64,000 bases of DNA from Eretmocerus hayati (Eukaryota; Arthropoda; Insecta; Hymenoptera; Aphelinidae): contig CM056742.1 in NCBI GenBank assembly GCA_029851415.1, forward strand, positions 84,496,748 through 84,560,747, given 5' to 3'. A program made the position numbers and the translations under genes. The notes beneath the pieces were generated by a model, which made no database searches, had not been told where the DNA came from, and saw only the letters and a program-made list of their open reading frames with translations. Positions 39,903 through 52,900 of the stretch are shown in pieces. How positions within the stretch are numbered: position 1 is the stretch's first letter; each line of letters starts with the position of its first letter.

Positions 39903-42249
39903 TTTACTTTGGCTCCAATCTGGTTTTACGGTTAGAGAACGGGCAGACGGGTAGACACTGGTAGTTACTCCCCTACGTATCTCGCAAGGTCCGAGTCTCA
40001 CGGGTTGTGAACGGGCATATTGGTAGATACATGCAATCACCTGTCTTCGATTTGGCTCCATTCTGGTCTCACGGGTAGAGAACGGGCAGATGGGTGGACA
40101 CGGGTATAAACTCCCCTACCTACTGACAAGATTCGAGACACACGGGTCGTGAACGGGCAGACGGGTGAGCACGGGGATTCACTCCCCCGCCTTTCTCGTA
40201 GAATTCGAGCCACACGGGTTGTGAACGGGAAGATGGGTAGATACGGGCAATCACCTGTCTTCGATTTGGCTCCATTCTGGTTTCACGGGTCGTGAACGGG
40301 CAGACGGGTCATACGGGCAATCACCTATCTTTAATTTGTCTCTAATCTGGTTTCGGCCAGACTGGTGGACAAGGGTATACACTCCCCTACCTACTGACAA
40401 GATTCGAGCCACACGGGGCAAGAACGGGCAGACGGGTAGATACGGGCAATCTTCCTTCTTTGATTCGGCTTCATCCAAGTCTTACGGGTCTTGAACGGCA
40501 GACGGGTAGATACGGGCAATCATCAATCTTTGATTCGGCTCCATTTCAGTCTTACGGGTCATGAACGGGCAGACGGGTGGACACGGGGATTCACTGCCCC
40601 GCCTTTCTCGCAAAATTCGAGCCACGCGGGTTGTGAACGGGCAGACGGGTAGATACGGGCGATCACCTGTCTTCGATTTGGCTCCATTCTGGTTTCACGG
40701 GTTGTGAATGGGCAGACGGGTAGATTCGGGCAATCACCTGTCTTCGATTGGGCTCCATTCTGGTTTCACGGGTAGAGAACGGACAGACTGGTGGACACGG
40801 TCATACACTCTCCTACCTACTGACAAGATTTTAGGCACACGGGTCGTGAACAAGCAGACAGGTAGATACGAGCAATCTCCCGTCTTTGATTCGGCTTCAT
40901 CCCAGTCTTACATGACATGGACGGGCAGACGGGTACATAGGGGCATTCACCTGTCCTCACTCTGGCTCCAATCTGGTTCTACGGGTAGAGAACGGGCAGA
41001 CGGGTAGACACTGGTAGTAACTCCCCTACGTATCTCGCAAGGTCCAAGTCTTACGGGTTGTGAACGGGCAGACGAGTGGATATGGGCAATCATCCGTCTT
41101 TGATTCGGATCCATTTCAGTCTTACGGGTCATGAACGGGCAGACGGGTGGACACGGGTATAAACTCCCCTACCTACTGACAAGATTCGAGACACACGGGT
41201 CGTGAACGGGCAGACGGGTGAGCACGGGGATTCACTCCCCCGCCTTTCTCGTAAAATTCGAGCCACACGGGTTGTGAACGGGAAGATGGGTAGATACGGG
41301 CAACCACCTGTCTTCGATTTGGCTCCATTCTGGTTTCACGGGTCGTGAACGGGCAGACGGGGAGATACGGGCAATCACCTGTCTTTAATTTGTCTCTAAT
41401 CTGGTTTCGGGCAGACTGGTGGACAAGGGTATACACTCCCCTACCTACTGACAAGATTCGAGCCACAAGGGGCGTGAACGGGCAGACGGGTAGATACGGG
41501 CAATCTTCCGTCTTTGATTCGGCTTCATCCAAGTCTTACAAGTCTCGGACGGCAGACGGGTAGATACGGGCAATCATCCATCTTTGATTCGGCTTCATTC
41601 CAGTCTTACGGGTCATGAACGGGCAGACGGGTGGACACGGGGATTCACTGCCCCGCCTATCTCGCAAAATTCGAGCCACGCGGGTTGTGAACGGGCAGAC
41701 GGGTAGATACGGGCCATCATCCGTCTTTGATTCGGCTTCATTCCAGTCTTACGAGTTGTGGATGGGCTGATGGGTAGATACGGGCAATCATATGTCTTCG
41801 ATTTGGCTCCATTCTGGTTTCACGGGTAGAGAACGGGCAGACTGGTGGACACGAGTATGAAATCCCCTACCTACTGACAAGATTCGAGCCTACACGGGTC
41901 GTGAACGGGCAGACGAATAGACACGGGGATTCACTCCCACGCCTATCTCACAAAATTCGAGCCACACGGGCTGTGAACGGGCAGATGGGTAGATACGGGC
42001 CATCATCCGTCTTTGATTCGGCTTCATTCCAGTCTTACGGGTTGTGGATGGGCAGGCGGGTAGATACGGGCAATCACCTGTCTTCAATTTGTTCCCAATC
42101 TGGTTTCCGGATAGAGAACGGGCAGACGGGTAGACACGGGTATTAACTCCCCTACGTATCTCGCAAGATCCGAGCCACATGGGTTGTGAACGGGCAGATG
42201 GGTAAATACGGGCAATCACCTGTCTTCGATTTGCCTCCATTCTGGACTC
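39903..42249 (+). repeat. Satellite stretch, mosaic
   Basis: Continuous 71-bp monomers. About 40,330-41,130 matches 16,300-17,100 (offset 24,028), and the rest resembles the 12-17 kb and 45 kb regions. Local oddities include 'cagacgggtcatacggg' near 40,304, where part of a head is lost, and 'ggtttcggccagac' near 40,350. No gene is visible. Confidence 0.65.
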
Positions 42250-45200
42250 ACGGGTAGAGAACGGGCAGACTGGTGGACACGGGTATACAATCCCCTACCT
42301 ACTGACAAAATTTGCGCCACATGGGGCGTGACCGGGCAGACGGGTAGATACGGGCAATCTTCCGTCTTTGATTCGGCGTCATCCCAATCTTATGGGTCGT
42401 GGACGGCAGACAGGTAGATACGGGCAATCACCTGGCTTCAATTTGTCTCCAATCTGGTTTGACGGGTTGAGAACGGGCAGACGGGTAGACACGGGTATTA
42501 GCCCCCCTACGGATCTTGCAAGATCCGAGCCACACGGGTTGTGAACGGGCAGATGGGTAGATACGGGCAATCACATGTCTTCGATTTGGCTCCATTCTGG
42601 TTTCACGGGTAGAGAACGGGCAGACTGGTGGACACGGGTAAACGATTCCCTATCTACTGACAAGATTCGAGCTAACACGGGTCGTGAACGGGCAGACCAG
42701 TAGACACGGAGATTTCCTCTCCCGCCCATCTCGCAGAATTCAAGCAACACGGGTTGTGAACGGGCAGACGGGTAGATGCGGGCAATGTTCCGACTTTAAT
42801 TCGGGTTCATTCCAGTCTTACGGGTTGTGGATGGGCAGGCGGGTAGATACGGGCAATCACCTGTCTTCAATTTGTCTCCAATCTGGTTTGACGGGTTGAG
42901 AACGGGCAGACGGGTAGACACGGGTATTAGCCCCCCTACGGATCTTGCAAGATCCGAGCCACACGGGTTGTGAACGGGCGGATGGGTAGGTACGGGCAAT
43001 CACATGTCTTCGATTTGGCTCCATTCTGGTTTCACGGGTGGAGAACGGGCAGACTGGTGGACACGAGCATACACTCTCCTACCTACTGACAAGATTCGAG
43101 GCACACGGGTCGTGACCAGGCAGACGGGTAGATACGAGCAATCTCCCGTCTTTGATTCGGCTTTATCCCAGTCTCACATGGCATGGACGGGCAGACGGGT
43201 ACATAGGGGCATTCACCTGTCTTCACTCTGGCTCCAATCTGGTTTCACGGGTAGAGAACGGGCAGACGGGTAGACACTGGTAGTAACTACCCTACGTATC
43301 TCACAAGGTCCGAGTCCTACGGGTCATGAACGGGCAGACGGGTAGACACGGGGATTCACCTCCCCGCCTATCTCACAGAATTCGAGCCACACAGGCTGTA
43401 AACGGGCAGACGGGTAGATACGGAACATCATCCATCTTTGATTCGGCTTCATTCCAGTCTTACGGCTTGTGGACGGGCAGACGGACAGATACGGGCAACC
43501 ACCCGTCTTCGATTTGGCTCCATCCTGGTTTCACGGGTAGAGAACGGGCAGACAAGTGGACACGAGTATGCATTCCCGTACCTACTGACAAGATTCGAGC
43601 CACACGGGTCGTGAACTGGCAGACGGGTAGATACGGGCAATCTTCCGTCTTTGATTCGGCTTCATCCCAGTCTTACGGGTCGTGGACGGCAGACAGGTAG
43701 ATAGGGGCATTCACCTGTCTTCACTTTGGCTCAAATCTGGATTGACGGTTAGAGAACGGGCAGACGGGTAGACATTGGTAGTAACTCCCCTACGTATCTC
43801 GCAAGCCCGAGTCTTACGGGTTGTGAACAGGCAGACGGGTAGATACGGGCAATCACCTGTCTTCGATTTGGCTCCATTCTGGTTCCACGGGTAGAGAACG
43901 GGCAGACGGGTGGACACGGGTATACACTGCCCTACCTACTGACAAGATTCGAGACACACGGGTCGTGAACGGGCGGACGAGTGGACACGGGGATCCACTC
44001 CCCCGCCTTCCTCGTAAAATTCGAGCCACACGGGTTGTGAACGGGCCAACGGGTAGATACGGGGAATCACCTGTCTTCGATTTGGCTCCATTCTGGTTCC
44101 ACGGGTAGAGAACGGGCAGGATGGTGGACACGGGTATACACTCCCCTACCTACTGGAAAGATTCGAGCCACAGGGGTCGTGAACGGGCAGACTGGTAAAT
44201 ACGGGCAATCTTCCGTCTTTGATTCGGCTCCATCTCAGTCTTACGGGTCGTGGACGGGCAATCGGGTAGATAGAAGCATTCACCTGTCTTTACTTTGGCT
44301 CCATTCTGGTTTTACGGTTAGAGAACGGGCAGACGGGTAGACACTGGTAGTTACTCCCCTACGTATCTCGCAAGGTCCGAGCTTACGGGTTGTGAACGGG
44401 CATATTGGTAGATACATGCAATCACCTGTCTTCGATTTGGCTCCATTCTGGTCTCACGGGTAGAGAACGGGCAGACGGGTGGACACGGGTATAAACTCCC
44501 CTACCTACTGAAAAGATTCGAGACACACGGGTCGTGAACAGGCAGACGGGTGAGCACGGGGATTCACTCCCCCGCCTTTCTCGTAGAATTCGAGCCACAC
44601 GGGTTGTGAACGGGAAGGTGGGTAGATACGGGCAATCACCTGTCTTCGATTTGGCTCCATTCTGGTTTCACGGAACGTGAACGGGCAGACGGGGAGATAC
44701 GGGCAATCACCTGTCTTTAATTTGTCTCTAATCTGGTTTCGGGCAGACTGGTGGACAAGGGTATACACTCCCCTACCTACTGACAAGATTCGAGCCACAA
44801 GGGGCGTGAACGGGCAGACGGGTAGATACGGGCAATCTTCCGTCTTTGATTCGGCTTCATCCAAGTCTTACAAGTCTTGGACGGCAGACGGGTAGATACG
44901 GGCAATCATCCATCTTTGATTCGGCTCCATTCCAGTCTTACGGGTCATGAACGGGCAGACGGGTGGACACGGGGATTCACTGCCCCGCCTATCTCGCAAA
45001 ATTCGAGCCACGCGGGTTGTGAACGGGCAGACGGGTAGATTCGGGCCATCATCCGTCTTTGATTCGGCTTCATTCCAGTCTTACGAGTTGTGGACGGGCA
45101 GATGGGTAGATACGGGCAATCATATGTCTTCGATTTGGCTCCATTCTGGTTTCACGGGTAGAGAACGGGCAGACTGGTGGACACGGGTATGAAATCCCCT

Positions 45201-45581
45201 ACCTACTGACAAGATTCGAGCCTACACGGGTCGTGAACGGGCAGACGGATAGACACGGGGATTCACTCCCACGCCTATCTCACAAAATTCGAGCCACACG
45301 GGCTGTAAACGGGCAGATGGGTAGATACGGGCCATCATCCGTCTTTGATTCGGCTTCATTCCAGTCTTACGGGTTGTGGATGGGCAGGCGGGTAGATACG
45401 GGCAATCACCTGTCTTCAATTTGTTCCCAATCTGGTTTCCGGATAGAGAACGGGCAGACGGGTAGACACGGGTATTAACTCCCCTACGTATCTCGCAAGA
45501 TCCGAGCCACATGGGTTGTGAACGGGCAGATGGGTAAATACGGGCAATCACCTGTCTTCGATTTGGCTCCATTCTGGACTC
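42250..45581 (+). repeat. 3,332-bp higher-order repeat, copy 1
   Basis: Variants that are rare elsewhere recur exactly 3,332 bp downstream: 'cacctggcttcaat' (42,431 and 45,763), 'gggtaaacgattcc' (about 42,647 and 45,969), 'gagctaacacggg' , 'acgggtggagaacgg' (about 43,035 and 46,367), 'gatagaagcattc' and the one-base-short 'gtccgagcttacggg'. The unit is about 47 monomers. The left boundary is approximate because the flanking sequence is itself similar satellite. Confidence 0.8.
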
Positions 45582-48500
45582 ACGGGTAGAGAACGGGCAG
45601 ACTGGTGGACACGGGTATACAATCCCCTACCTACTGACAAAATTTGCGCCACATGGGGCGTGACCGGGCAGACGGGTAGATACGGGCAATCTTCCGTCTT
45701 TGATTCGGCGTCATCCCAATCTTATGGGTCGTGGACGGCAGACAGGTAGATACGGGCAATCACCTGGCTTCAATTTGTCTCCAATCTGGTTTGACGGGTT
45801 GAGAACGGGCAGACGGGTAGACACGGGTATTAGCCCCCCTACGGATCTTGCAAGATCCGAGCCACACGGGTTGTGAACGGGCAGATGGGTAGATACGGGC
45901 AATCACATGTCTTCGATTTGGCTCCATTCTGGTTTCACGGGTAGAGAACGGGCAGACTGGTGGACACGGGTAAACGATTCCCTAACTACTGACAAGATTC
46001 GAGCTAACACGGGTCGTGAACGGGCAGACCAGTAGACACGGAGATTTCCTCTCCCGCCCATCTCGCAGAATTCAAGCAACACGGGTTGTGAACGGGCAGA
46101 CGGGTAGATGCGGGCAATGTTCCGACTTTAATTCGGGTTCATTCCAGTCTTACGGGTTGTGGATGGGCAGGCGGGTAGATACGGGCAATCACCTGTCTTC
46201 AATTTGTCTCCAATCTGGTTTGACGGGTTGAGAACGGGCAGACGGGTAGACACGGGTATTAGCCCCCCTACGGATCTTGCAAGATCCGAGCCACACGGGT
46301 TGTGAACGGGCGGATGGGTAGGTACGGGCAATCACATGTCTTCGATTTGGCTCCATTCTGGTTTCACGGGTGGAGAACGGGCAGACTGGTGGACACGAGC
46401 ATACACTCTCCTACCTACTGACAAGATTCGAGGCACACGGGTCGTGACCAGGCAGACGGGTAGATACGAGCAATCTCCCGTCTTTGATTCGGCTTTATCC
46501 CAGTCTCACATGGCATGGACGGGCAGACGGGTACATAGGGGCATTCACCTGTCTTCACTCTGGCTCCAATCTGGTTTCACGGGTAGAGAACGGGCAGACG
46601 GGTAGACACTGGTAGTAACTACCCTACGTATCTCACAAGGTCCGAGTCCTACGGGTCATCAACGGGCAGACGGGTAGACACGGGGATTCACCTCCCCGCC
46701 TATCTCACAGAATTCGAGCCACACGGGCTGTAAACGGGCAGACGGGTAGATACGGAACATCATCCATCTTTGATTCGGCTTCATTCCAGTCTTACGGCTT
46801 GTGGACGGGCAGACGGACAGATACGGGCAACCACCCGTCTTCGATTTGGCTCCATCCTGGTTTCACGGGTAGAGAACGGGCAGACAAGTGGACACGAGTA
46901 TGCATTCCCGTACCTACTGACAAGATTCGAGCCACACGGGTCGTGAACTGGCAGACGGGTAGATACGGGCAATCTTCCGTCTTTGATTCGGCTTCATCCC
47001 AGTCTTACGGGTCGTGGACGGCAGACAGGTAGATAGGGGCATTCACCTGTCTTCACTTTGGCTCAAATCTGGATTGACGGTTAGAGAACGGGCAGACGGG
47101 TAGACATTGGTAGTAACTCCCCTACGTATCTCGCAAGCCCGAGTCTTACGGGTTGTGAACAGGCAGACGGGTAGATACGGGCAATCACCTGTCTTCGATT
47201 TGGCTCCATTCTGGTTCCACGGGTAGAGAACGGGCAGACGGGTGGACACGGGTATACACTGCCCTCCCTACTGACAAGATTCGAGACACACGGGTCGTGA
47301 ACGGGTGGACGAGTGGACACGGGGATCCACTCCCCCGCCTTCCTCGTAAAATTCGAGCCACACGGGTTGTGAACGGGCCAACGGGTAGATACGGGGAATC
47401 ACCTGTCTTCGATTTGGCTCCATTCTGGTTCCACGGGTAGAGAACGGGCAGGATGGTGGACACGGGTATACACTCCCCTACCTACTGGAAAGATTCGAGC
47501 CACAGGGGTCGTGAACGGGCAGACTGGTAAATACGGGCAATCTTCCGTCTTTGATTCGGCTCCATCTCAGTCTTACGGGTCGTGGACGGGCAATCGGGTA
47601 GATAGAAGCATTCACCTGTCTTTACTTTGGCTCCATTCTGGTTTTACGGTTAGAGAACGGGCAGACGGGTAGACACTGGTAGTTACTCCCCTACGTATCT
47701 CGCAAGGTCCGAGCTTACGGGTTGTGAACGGGCATATTCGTAGATACATGCAATCACCTGTCTTCGATTTGGCTCCATTCTGGTCTCACGGGTAGAGAAC
47801 GGGCAGACGGGTGGACACGGGTATAAACTACCCTACCTACTGAAAAGATTCGAGACACACGGGTCGTGAACAGGCAGACGGGTGAGCACGGGGATTCACT
47901 CCCCCGCCTTTCTCGTAGAATTCGAGCCACACGGGTTGTGAACGGGAAGGTGGGTAGATACGGGCAATCACCTGTCTTCGATTTGGCTCCATTCTGGTTT
48001 CACGGAACGTGAACGGGCAGACGGGGAGATACGGGCAATCACCTGTCTTTAATTTGTCTCTAATCTGGTTTCGGGCAGACTGGTGGACAAGGGTATACAC
48101 TCCCCTACCTACTGACAAGATTCGAGCCACAAGGGGCGTGAACGGGCAGACGGGTAGATACGGGCAATCTTCCGTCTTTGATTCGGCTTCATCCAAGTCT
48201 TACAAGTCTTGGACGGCAGACGGGTAGATACGGGCAATCATCCATCTTTGATTCGGCTCCATTCCAGTCTTACGGGTCATGAACGGGCAGACGGGTGGAC
48301 ACGGGGATTCACTGCCCCGCCTATCTCGCAAAATTCGAGCCACGCGGGTTGTGAACGGGCAGACGGGTAGATTCGGGCCATCATCCGTCTTTGATTCGGC
48401 TTCATTCCAGTCTTACGAGTTGTGGACGGGCAGATGGGTAGATACGGGCAATCATATGTCTTCGATTTGGCTCCATTCTGGTTTCACGGGTAGAGAACGG

Positions 48501-48913
48501 GCAGACTGGTGGACACGGGTATGAAATCCCCTACCTACTGACAAGATTCGAGCCTACACGGGTCGTGAACGGGCAGACGGATAGACACGGGGATTCACTC
48601 CCACGCCTATCTCACAAAATTCGAGCCACACGGGCTGTAAACGGGCAGATGGGTAGATACGGGCCATCATCCGTCTTTGATTCGGCTTCATTCCAGTCTT
48701 ACGGGTTGTGGATGGGCAGGCGGGTAGATACGGGCAATCACCTGTCTTCAATTTGTTCCCAATCTGGTTTCCGGATAGAGAACGGGCAGACGGGTAGACA
48801 CGGGTATTAACTCCCCTACGTATCTCGCAAGATCCGAGCCACATGGGTTGTGAACGGGCAGATGGGTAAATACGGGCAATCACCTGTCTTCGATTTGGCT
48901 CCATTCTGGACTC
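45582..48913 (+). repeat. 3,332-bp higher-order repeat, copy 2
   Basis: This is the second member of the tandem pair and differs by scattered substitutions, for example 'gccctccctactg' near 47,263 against 'gccctacctactg' near 43,931, and 'gggtcatcaacgg' near 46,653 against 'gggtcatgaacgg' near 43,321. The diagnostic 'cacctggcttc' is absent from the following stretch, so the series ends here. Confidence 0.8.
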
Positions 48914-49977
48914 ACGGGTAGAGAACGGGCAGACTGGTGGACACGGGTATACAATCCCCTACCTACTGACAAAATTTGCGCCACATGGGGCGTGACCGGG
49001 CAGACGGGTAGATACGGGCAATCTTCCGTCTTTGATTCGGCGTCATCCCAATCTTATGGGTCGTGGACGGCAGACAGGTAGATACGGGCAATCACCTGTC
49101 TTCAATTTGTCTCCAATCTGGTTTGACGGGTTGAGAACGGGCAAACGGGTAGACACGGGTATTAGCCCCCCTACGGATCTTGCAAGATCCGAGCCACACG
49201 GGTTGTGAACGGGCAGATGGGTAGGTACGGGCAATCACATGTCTTCGATTTGGCTCCATTCTGGTTTCACGGGTAGAGAACGGGCAGACTGGTGGACACG
49301 GGTATACACTCCCCTACCTACTGACAAGATTCGAGCCACACGGGGCAAGAACGGGCAGACGGGTAGATACGGGCAATCTTCCGTCTTTGATTCGGCTTCA
49401 TCCAAGTCTTACGGGTCTTGGACGGCAGACGGGTAGATACGGGCAATCATCAATCTTTGATTCGGCTCCATTTCAGTCTCACGGGTCATGAACGGGCACA
49501 CGGGTGGACACGGGGATTCACTGCCCCGCCTTTCTCGCAAAATTCGAGCCACGCGGGTTGTGAACGGGCAGACGGGTAGATACGGGCCATCATCCGTCTT
49601 TGATTCGGCTTCATTCCAAACTTACGAGTTGTGGACGGTCAGATGGGTAGATACGGGCAATCACATGTCTTCGATTTGACTCCATTCTGGTTTCACGGGT
49701 AGAGAACGGGCAGACTGGTGGACACGGGTATACAATCCCCTACCTACTGACAAGATTCGAGCCTACACGGGTCGTGAACGGGCAGACGGGTAGACACGGG
49801 GTTTCACTCCCACGCCTATCTCACAAAATTCGAGCCACACGGGATGTAAACGGGCAGATGGGTATTTACGGGCCATGATCCGTCTTTGATTCGGCTTCAT
49901 TCCAGTCTTACGGGTTGTGGACGGACAGACGGGTAGATACGGGCAATCACCTGTCTTCAATTTGTTTCCAATCTGGT
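48914..49977 (+). repeat. Satellite block paralogous to 3,130-4,193
   Basis: The block matches at an offset of 45,784 bp and shares the rare 'gggcaaacgggtagac' (3,356 and 49,140) and 'cggggcaagaacggg' (3,558 and 49,342). Near 49,978 the partner switches to the 6.6-kb region, another mosaic breakpoint. Confidence 0.7.
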
Positions 49978-52900
49978 TTGACGGGTTGAGAACGGGCAGA
50001 CGGGTAGACACGGGTATTAGCCCCCCTACGGATCTTGCAAGATCCGAGCCACACGGGTTGTGAACGGGCAGATGGGTAGATACGGGCAATCACATGTCTT
50101 CGATTTGGCTCCATTCTGGTTTCACGGGTAGAGAACGGGCAGACTGGTGGACACGGGTATACGATTCCCTAACTACTGACAAGATTCGAGCCAACACGGG
50201 TCGTGAACGGGCAGACCAGTAGACACGGAGATTTCCTCTCCCGCCCATCTCGCAGAATTCAAGCAACACGGGTCGTGAACAAGCAGACAGGTAGATACGA
50301 GCAATCTCCCGTCTTTGATTCGTTTTCATCCCAGTCTTACATGACATGGACGGGCAGACGGGTACATAGGGGAATTCACCTGTCCTCACTCTGGCTCCAA
50401 TCTGGTTCTACGGGTAGAGAACGGGCAGACGGGTAGACACTGGTAGTAACTCCCCTACGTATCTCGCAAGGTCCAAGTCTTACGGGTTGTGAACGGGCAG
50501 ACGAGTGGATATGGGCAATCATCCGTCTTTGATTCGGCTCCATTTCAGTCTTACGGGTCATGAACGGGCAGACGGGTGGACACGGGGATTCACTGCCCCG
50601 CCTATCTCGCAAAATTCGAGCCACGCGGGTTGTGAACGGGCAGACGGGTGGATACGGGCCATCTTCCGTCTTTGATTCGGCTTCATTCCAGTCTTACGAG
50701 TTGTGGACGGGCAGACGGGTTGATACGGGCAATCGCCTGTCTTCGATTTGGCTCCATTCTGGTTCCACGGGTAGAGAACGGGCAGACGAGTGGACACGGG
50801 TATGCACTCCCGCACCTACTGACAAGATTCGAGCCAACACGGGTAGAGAACGGGCAGACTGGTGGACACGGGTATACATTCCCCTACCTACTGACAAGAT
50901 TCGAGCCACACGGGGCTTGAACGGGCAGACGGGTAGATACGGGCGATCTTCCGTCTTCGACTCGGCTTCATCCCAGTCTTACCTGTCGTTGGGGCAGACG
51001 GGTAGATACGGGCAATTACCTGTCTTCAGCTTGTCTCCAATCCTGTTTTACGAGTTGAGAACGGGCAGACGGGTAGACACGGGTATTATCTTCCCTACAT
51101 ATCTCGCAAGATCCGAGCCACACGAGTTGTGAACGGGCAGATGGGTAGATACGGGCAATCATCTGTCTTCGATTTGGCTCCATTCTGGTTTCACGTGTAG
51201 AGAACGGGCAGACTGGTGGACACAGGTATACGATTCCTTAACTACTGACAAGATTCGAGCCAACACGGGTCGTGAACGGGCAGACCAGTAGACACGGAGA
51301 TTTCCTCTCCCGCCCATCTCGCAGAATTCAAGCAACACGGGTTGTGAACGGGCAGACGGGTAGATGCGGGCAATGTTCCGACTTTAATTCGGGTTCATCC
51401 CAGTCTTACGGGGCGTGGAGGGGCAGACGGGTAGAAACGGGCGATCTTCCGTCTTTGATTCGGCTAAATCCCAGTCTTACGGGTCGTGGACGGGCAGACG
51501 TGTAGACACGGGCAATCACCTGTCTTCAATTTGGCTCCATTCTGGTTTCACGGGTAGAGAACGGCCAGACGGGAAGACATGGGGATTCACTCTCCCGCTA
51601 ACCTCGCAAAATACTAGCCACACGGGTTATGAATGGGAAGACGGGTAGATACGGGCAATCACCTGTCTCCGATTTGGCTCCATTCTGGTTTCACGGGTTG
51701 TGAATGGGCAGACGGGTAGAAACGGGCAATCACCTGTCTTCGATTTCGCTCCATTCTGGTTTCACGGGTCATGAACGGGCAGACGGGTGGACACGGGGAT
51801 TCACTGCCCCGCCTTTCTCGCAAAATTCGAGCCACGCGGGTTGTGAACGGGCAGACGGGTAGATACGGGCCATCATCCGTCTTTGATTCGGCTTCATTCC
51901 AAACTTACGAGTTGTGGACGGTCAGATGGGTAGATACGGGCAATCACATGTCTTCGATTTGGCTCCATTCTGGTTTCACGGGTAGAGAACGGGCAGACTG
52001 GTGGACACGGGTATACAATCCCCTACCTACTGACAAGATTCGAGCCTACACGGGTCGTGAACGGGCAGACGGGTAGACACGGGGTTTCACTCCCACGCCT
52101 ATCTCACAAAATTCGAGCCACACGGGATGTAAACGGGCAGATGGGTATTTACGGGCCATGATCCGTCTTTGATTCGGCTTCATTCCAGTCTTACGGGTTG
52201 TGGACGGACAGACGGGTAGATACGGGCAATCACCTGTCTTCAATTTGTTTCCAATCTGGTTTTACGGGTAGAGAACGGGCAGACGGGTAGACACGGGTAT
52301 TAACTCCCCTACGTATCTCGCAAGATCCGAGCCACATGGTCTATGAACGGGCAGATGGGTAGATACGGGCAATCACCTGTCTTCGATTTGGCTCCATTCT
52401 GGTTTCACGGGTAGAGAACGGGCAGACTGGTGGACACGGGTGTACGATCCCCTCCCTACTGACAAGATTCGAGCCAACACCAGTCGTGAACGGGTAGACG
52501 ACTAGATACGGGGATTCACTCTCCCGCCCATCTCGCAGTATTCAAGCAACGCGGGTTGTGAACGGGCAGATGGGTAGATACGGGCAATCTTATGTCTTCG
52601 ATTTGGGTTCATTCTGGTTTCACGGGTAGGGAACGGGCAGACTGGTGGACACGGGTATATAATCCCCTACCTACTGACAAGATTCGAGCCACACGGGGCG
52701 TGAACGGGCAGACGGGTAGATACGGGCAATCTTCCGTCTTTGATTCAGCTTCATCCCAGTCTTACGGGTCGTGGAGGGCAGACGGGTAGACACGGGGATT
52801 CACTGCCCCGCCTATCTCGTGAAATTCGAGCCACACGGGTTGTGAACGGGCAGACGGGTAGATACGGGCGATCACCTGTCTTCGATTTGGCTCCATTCTG

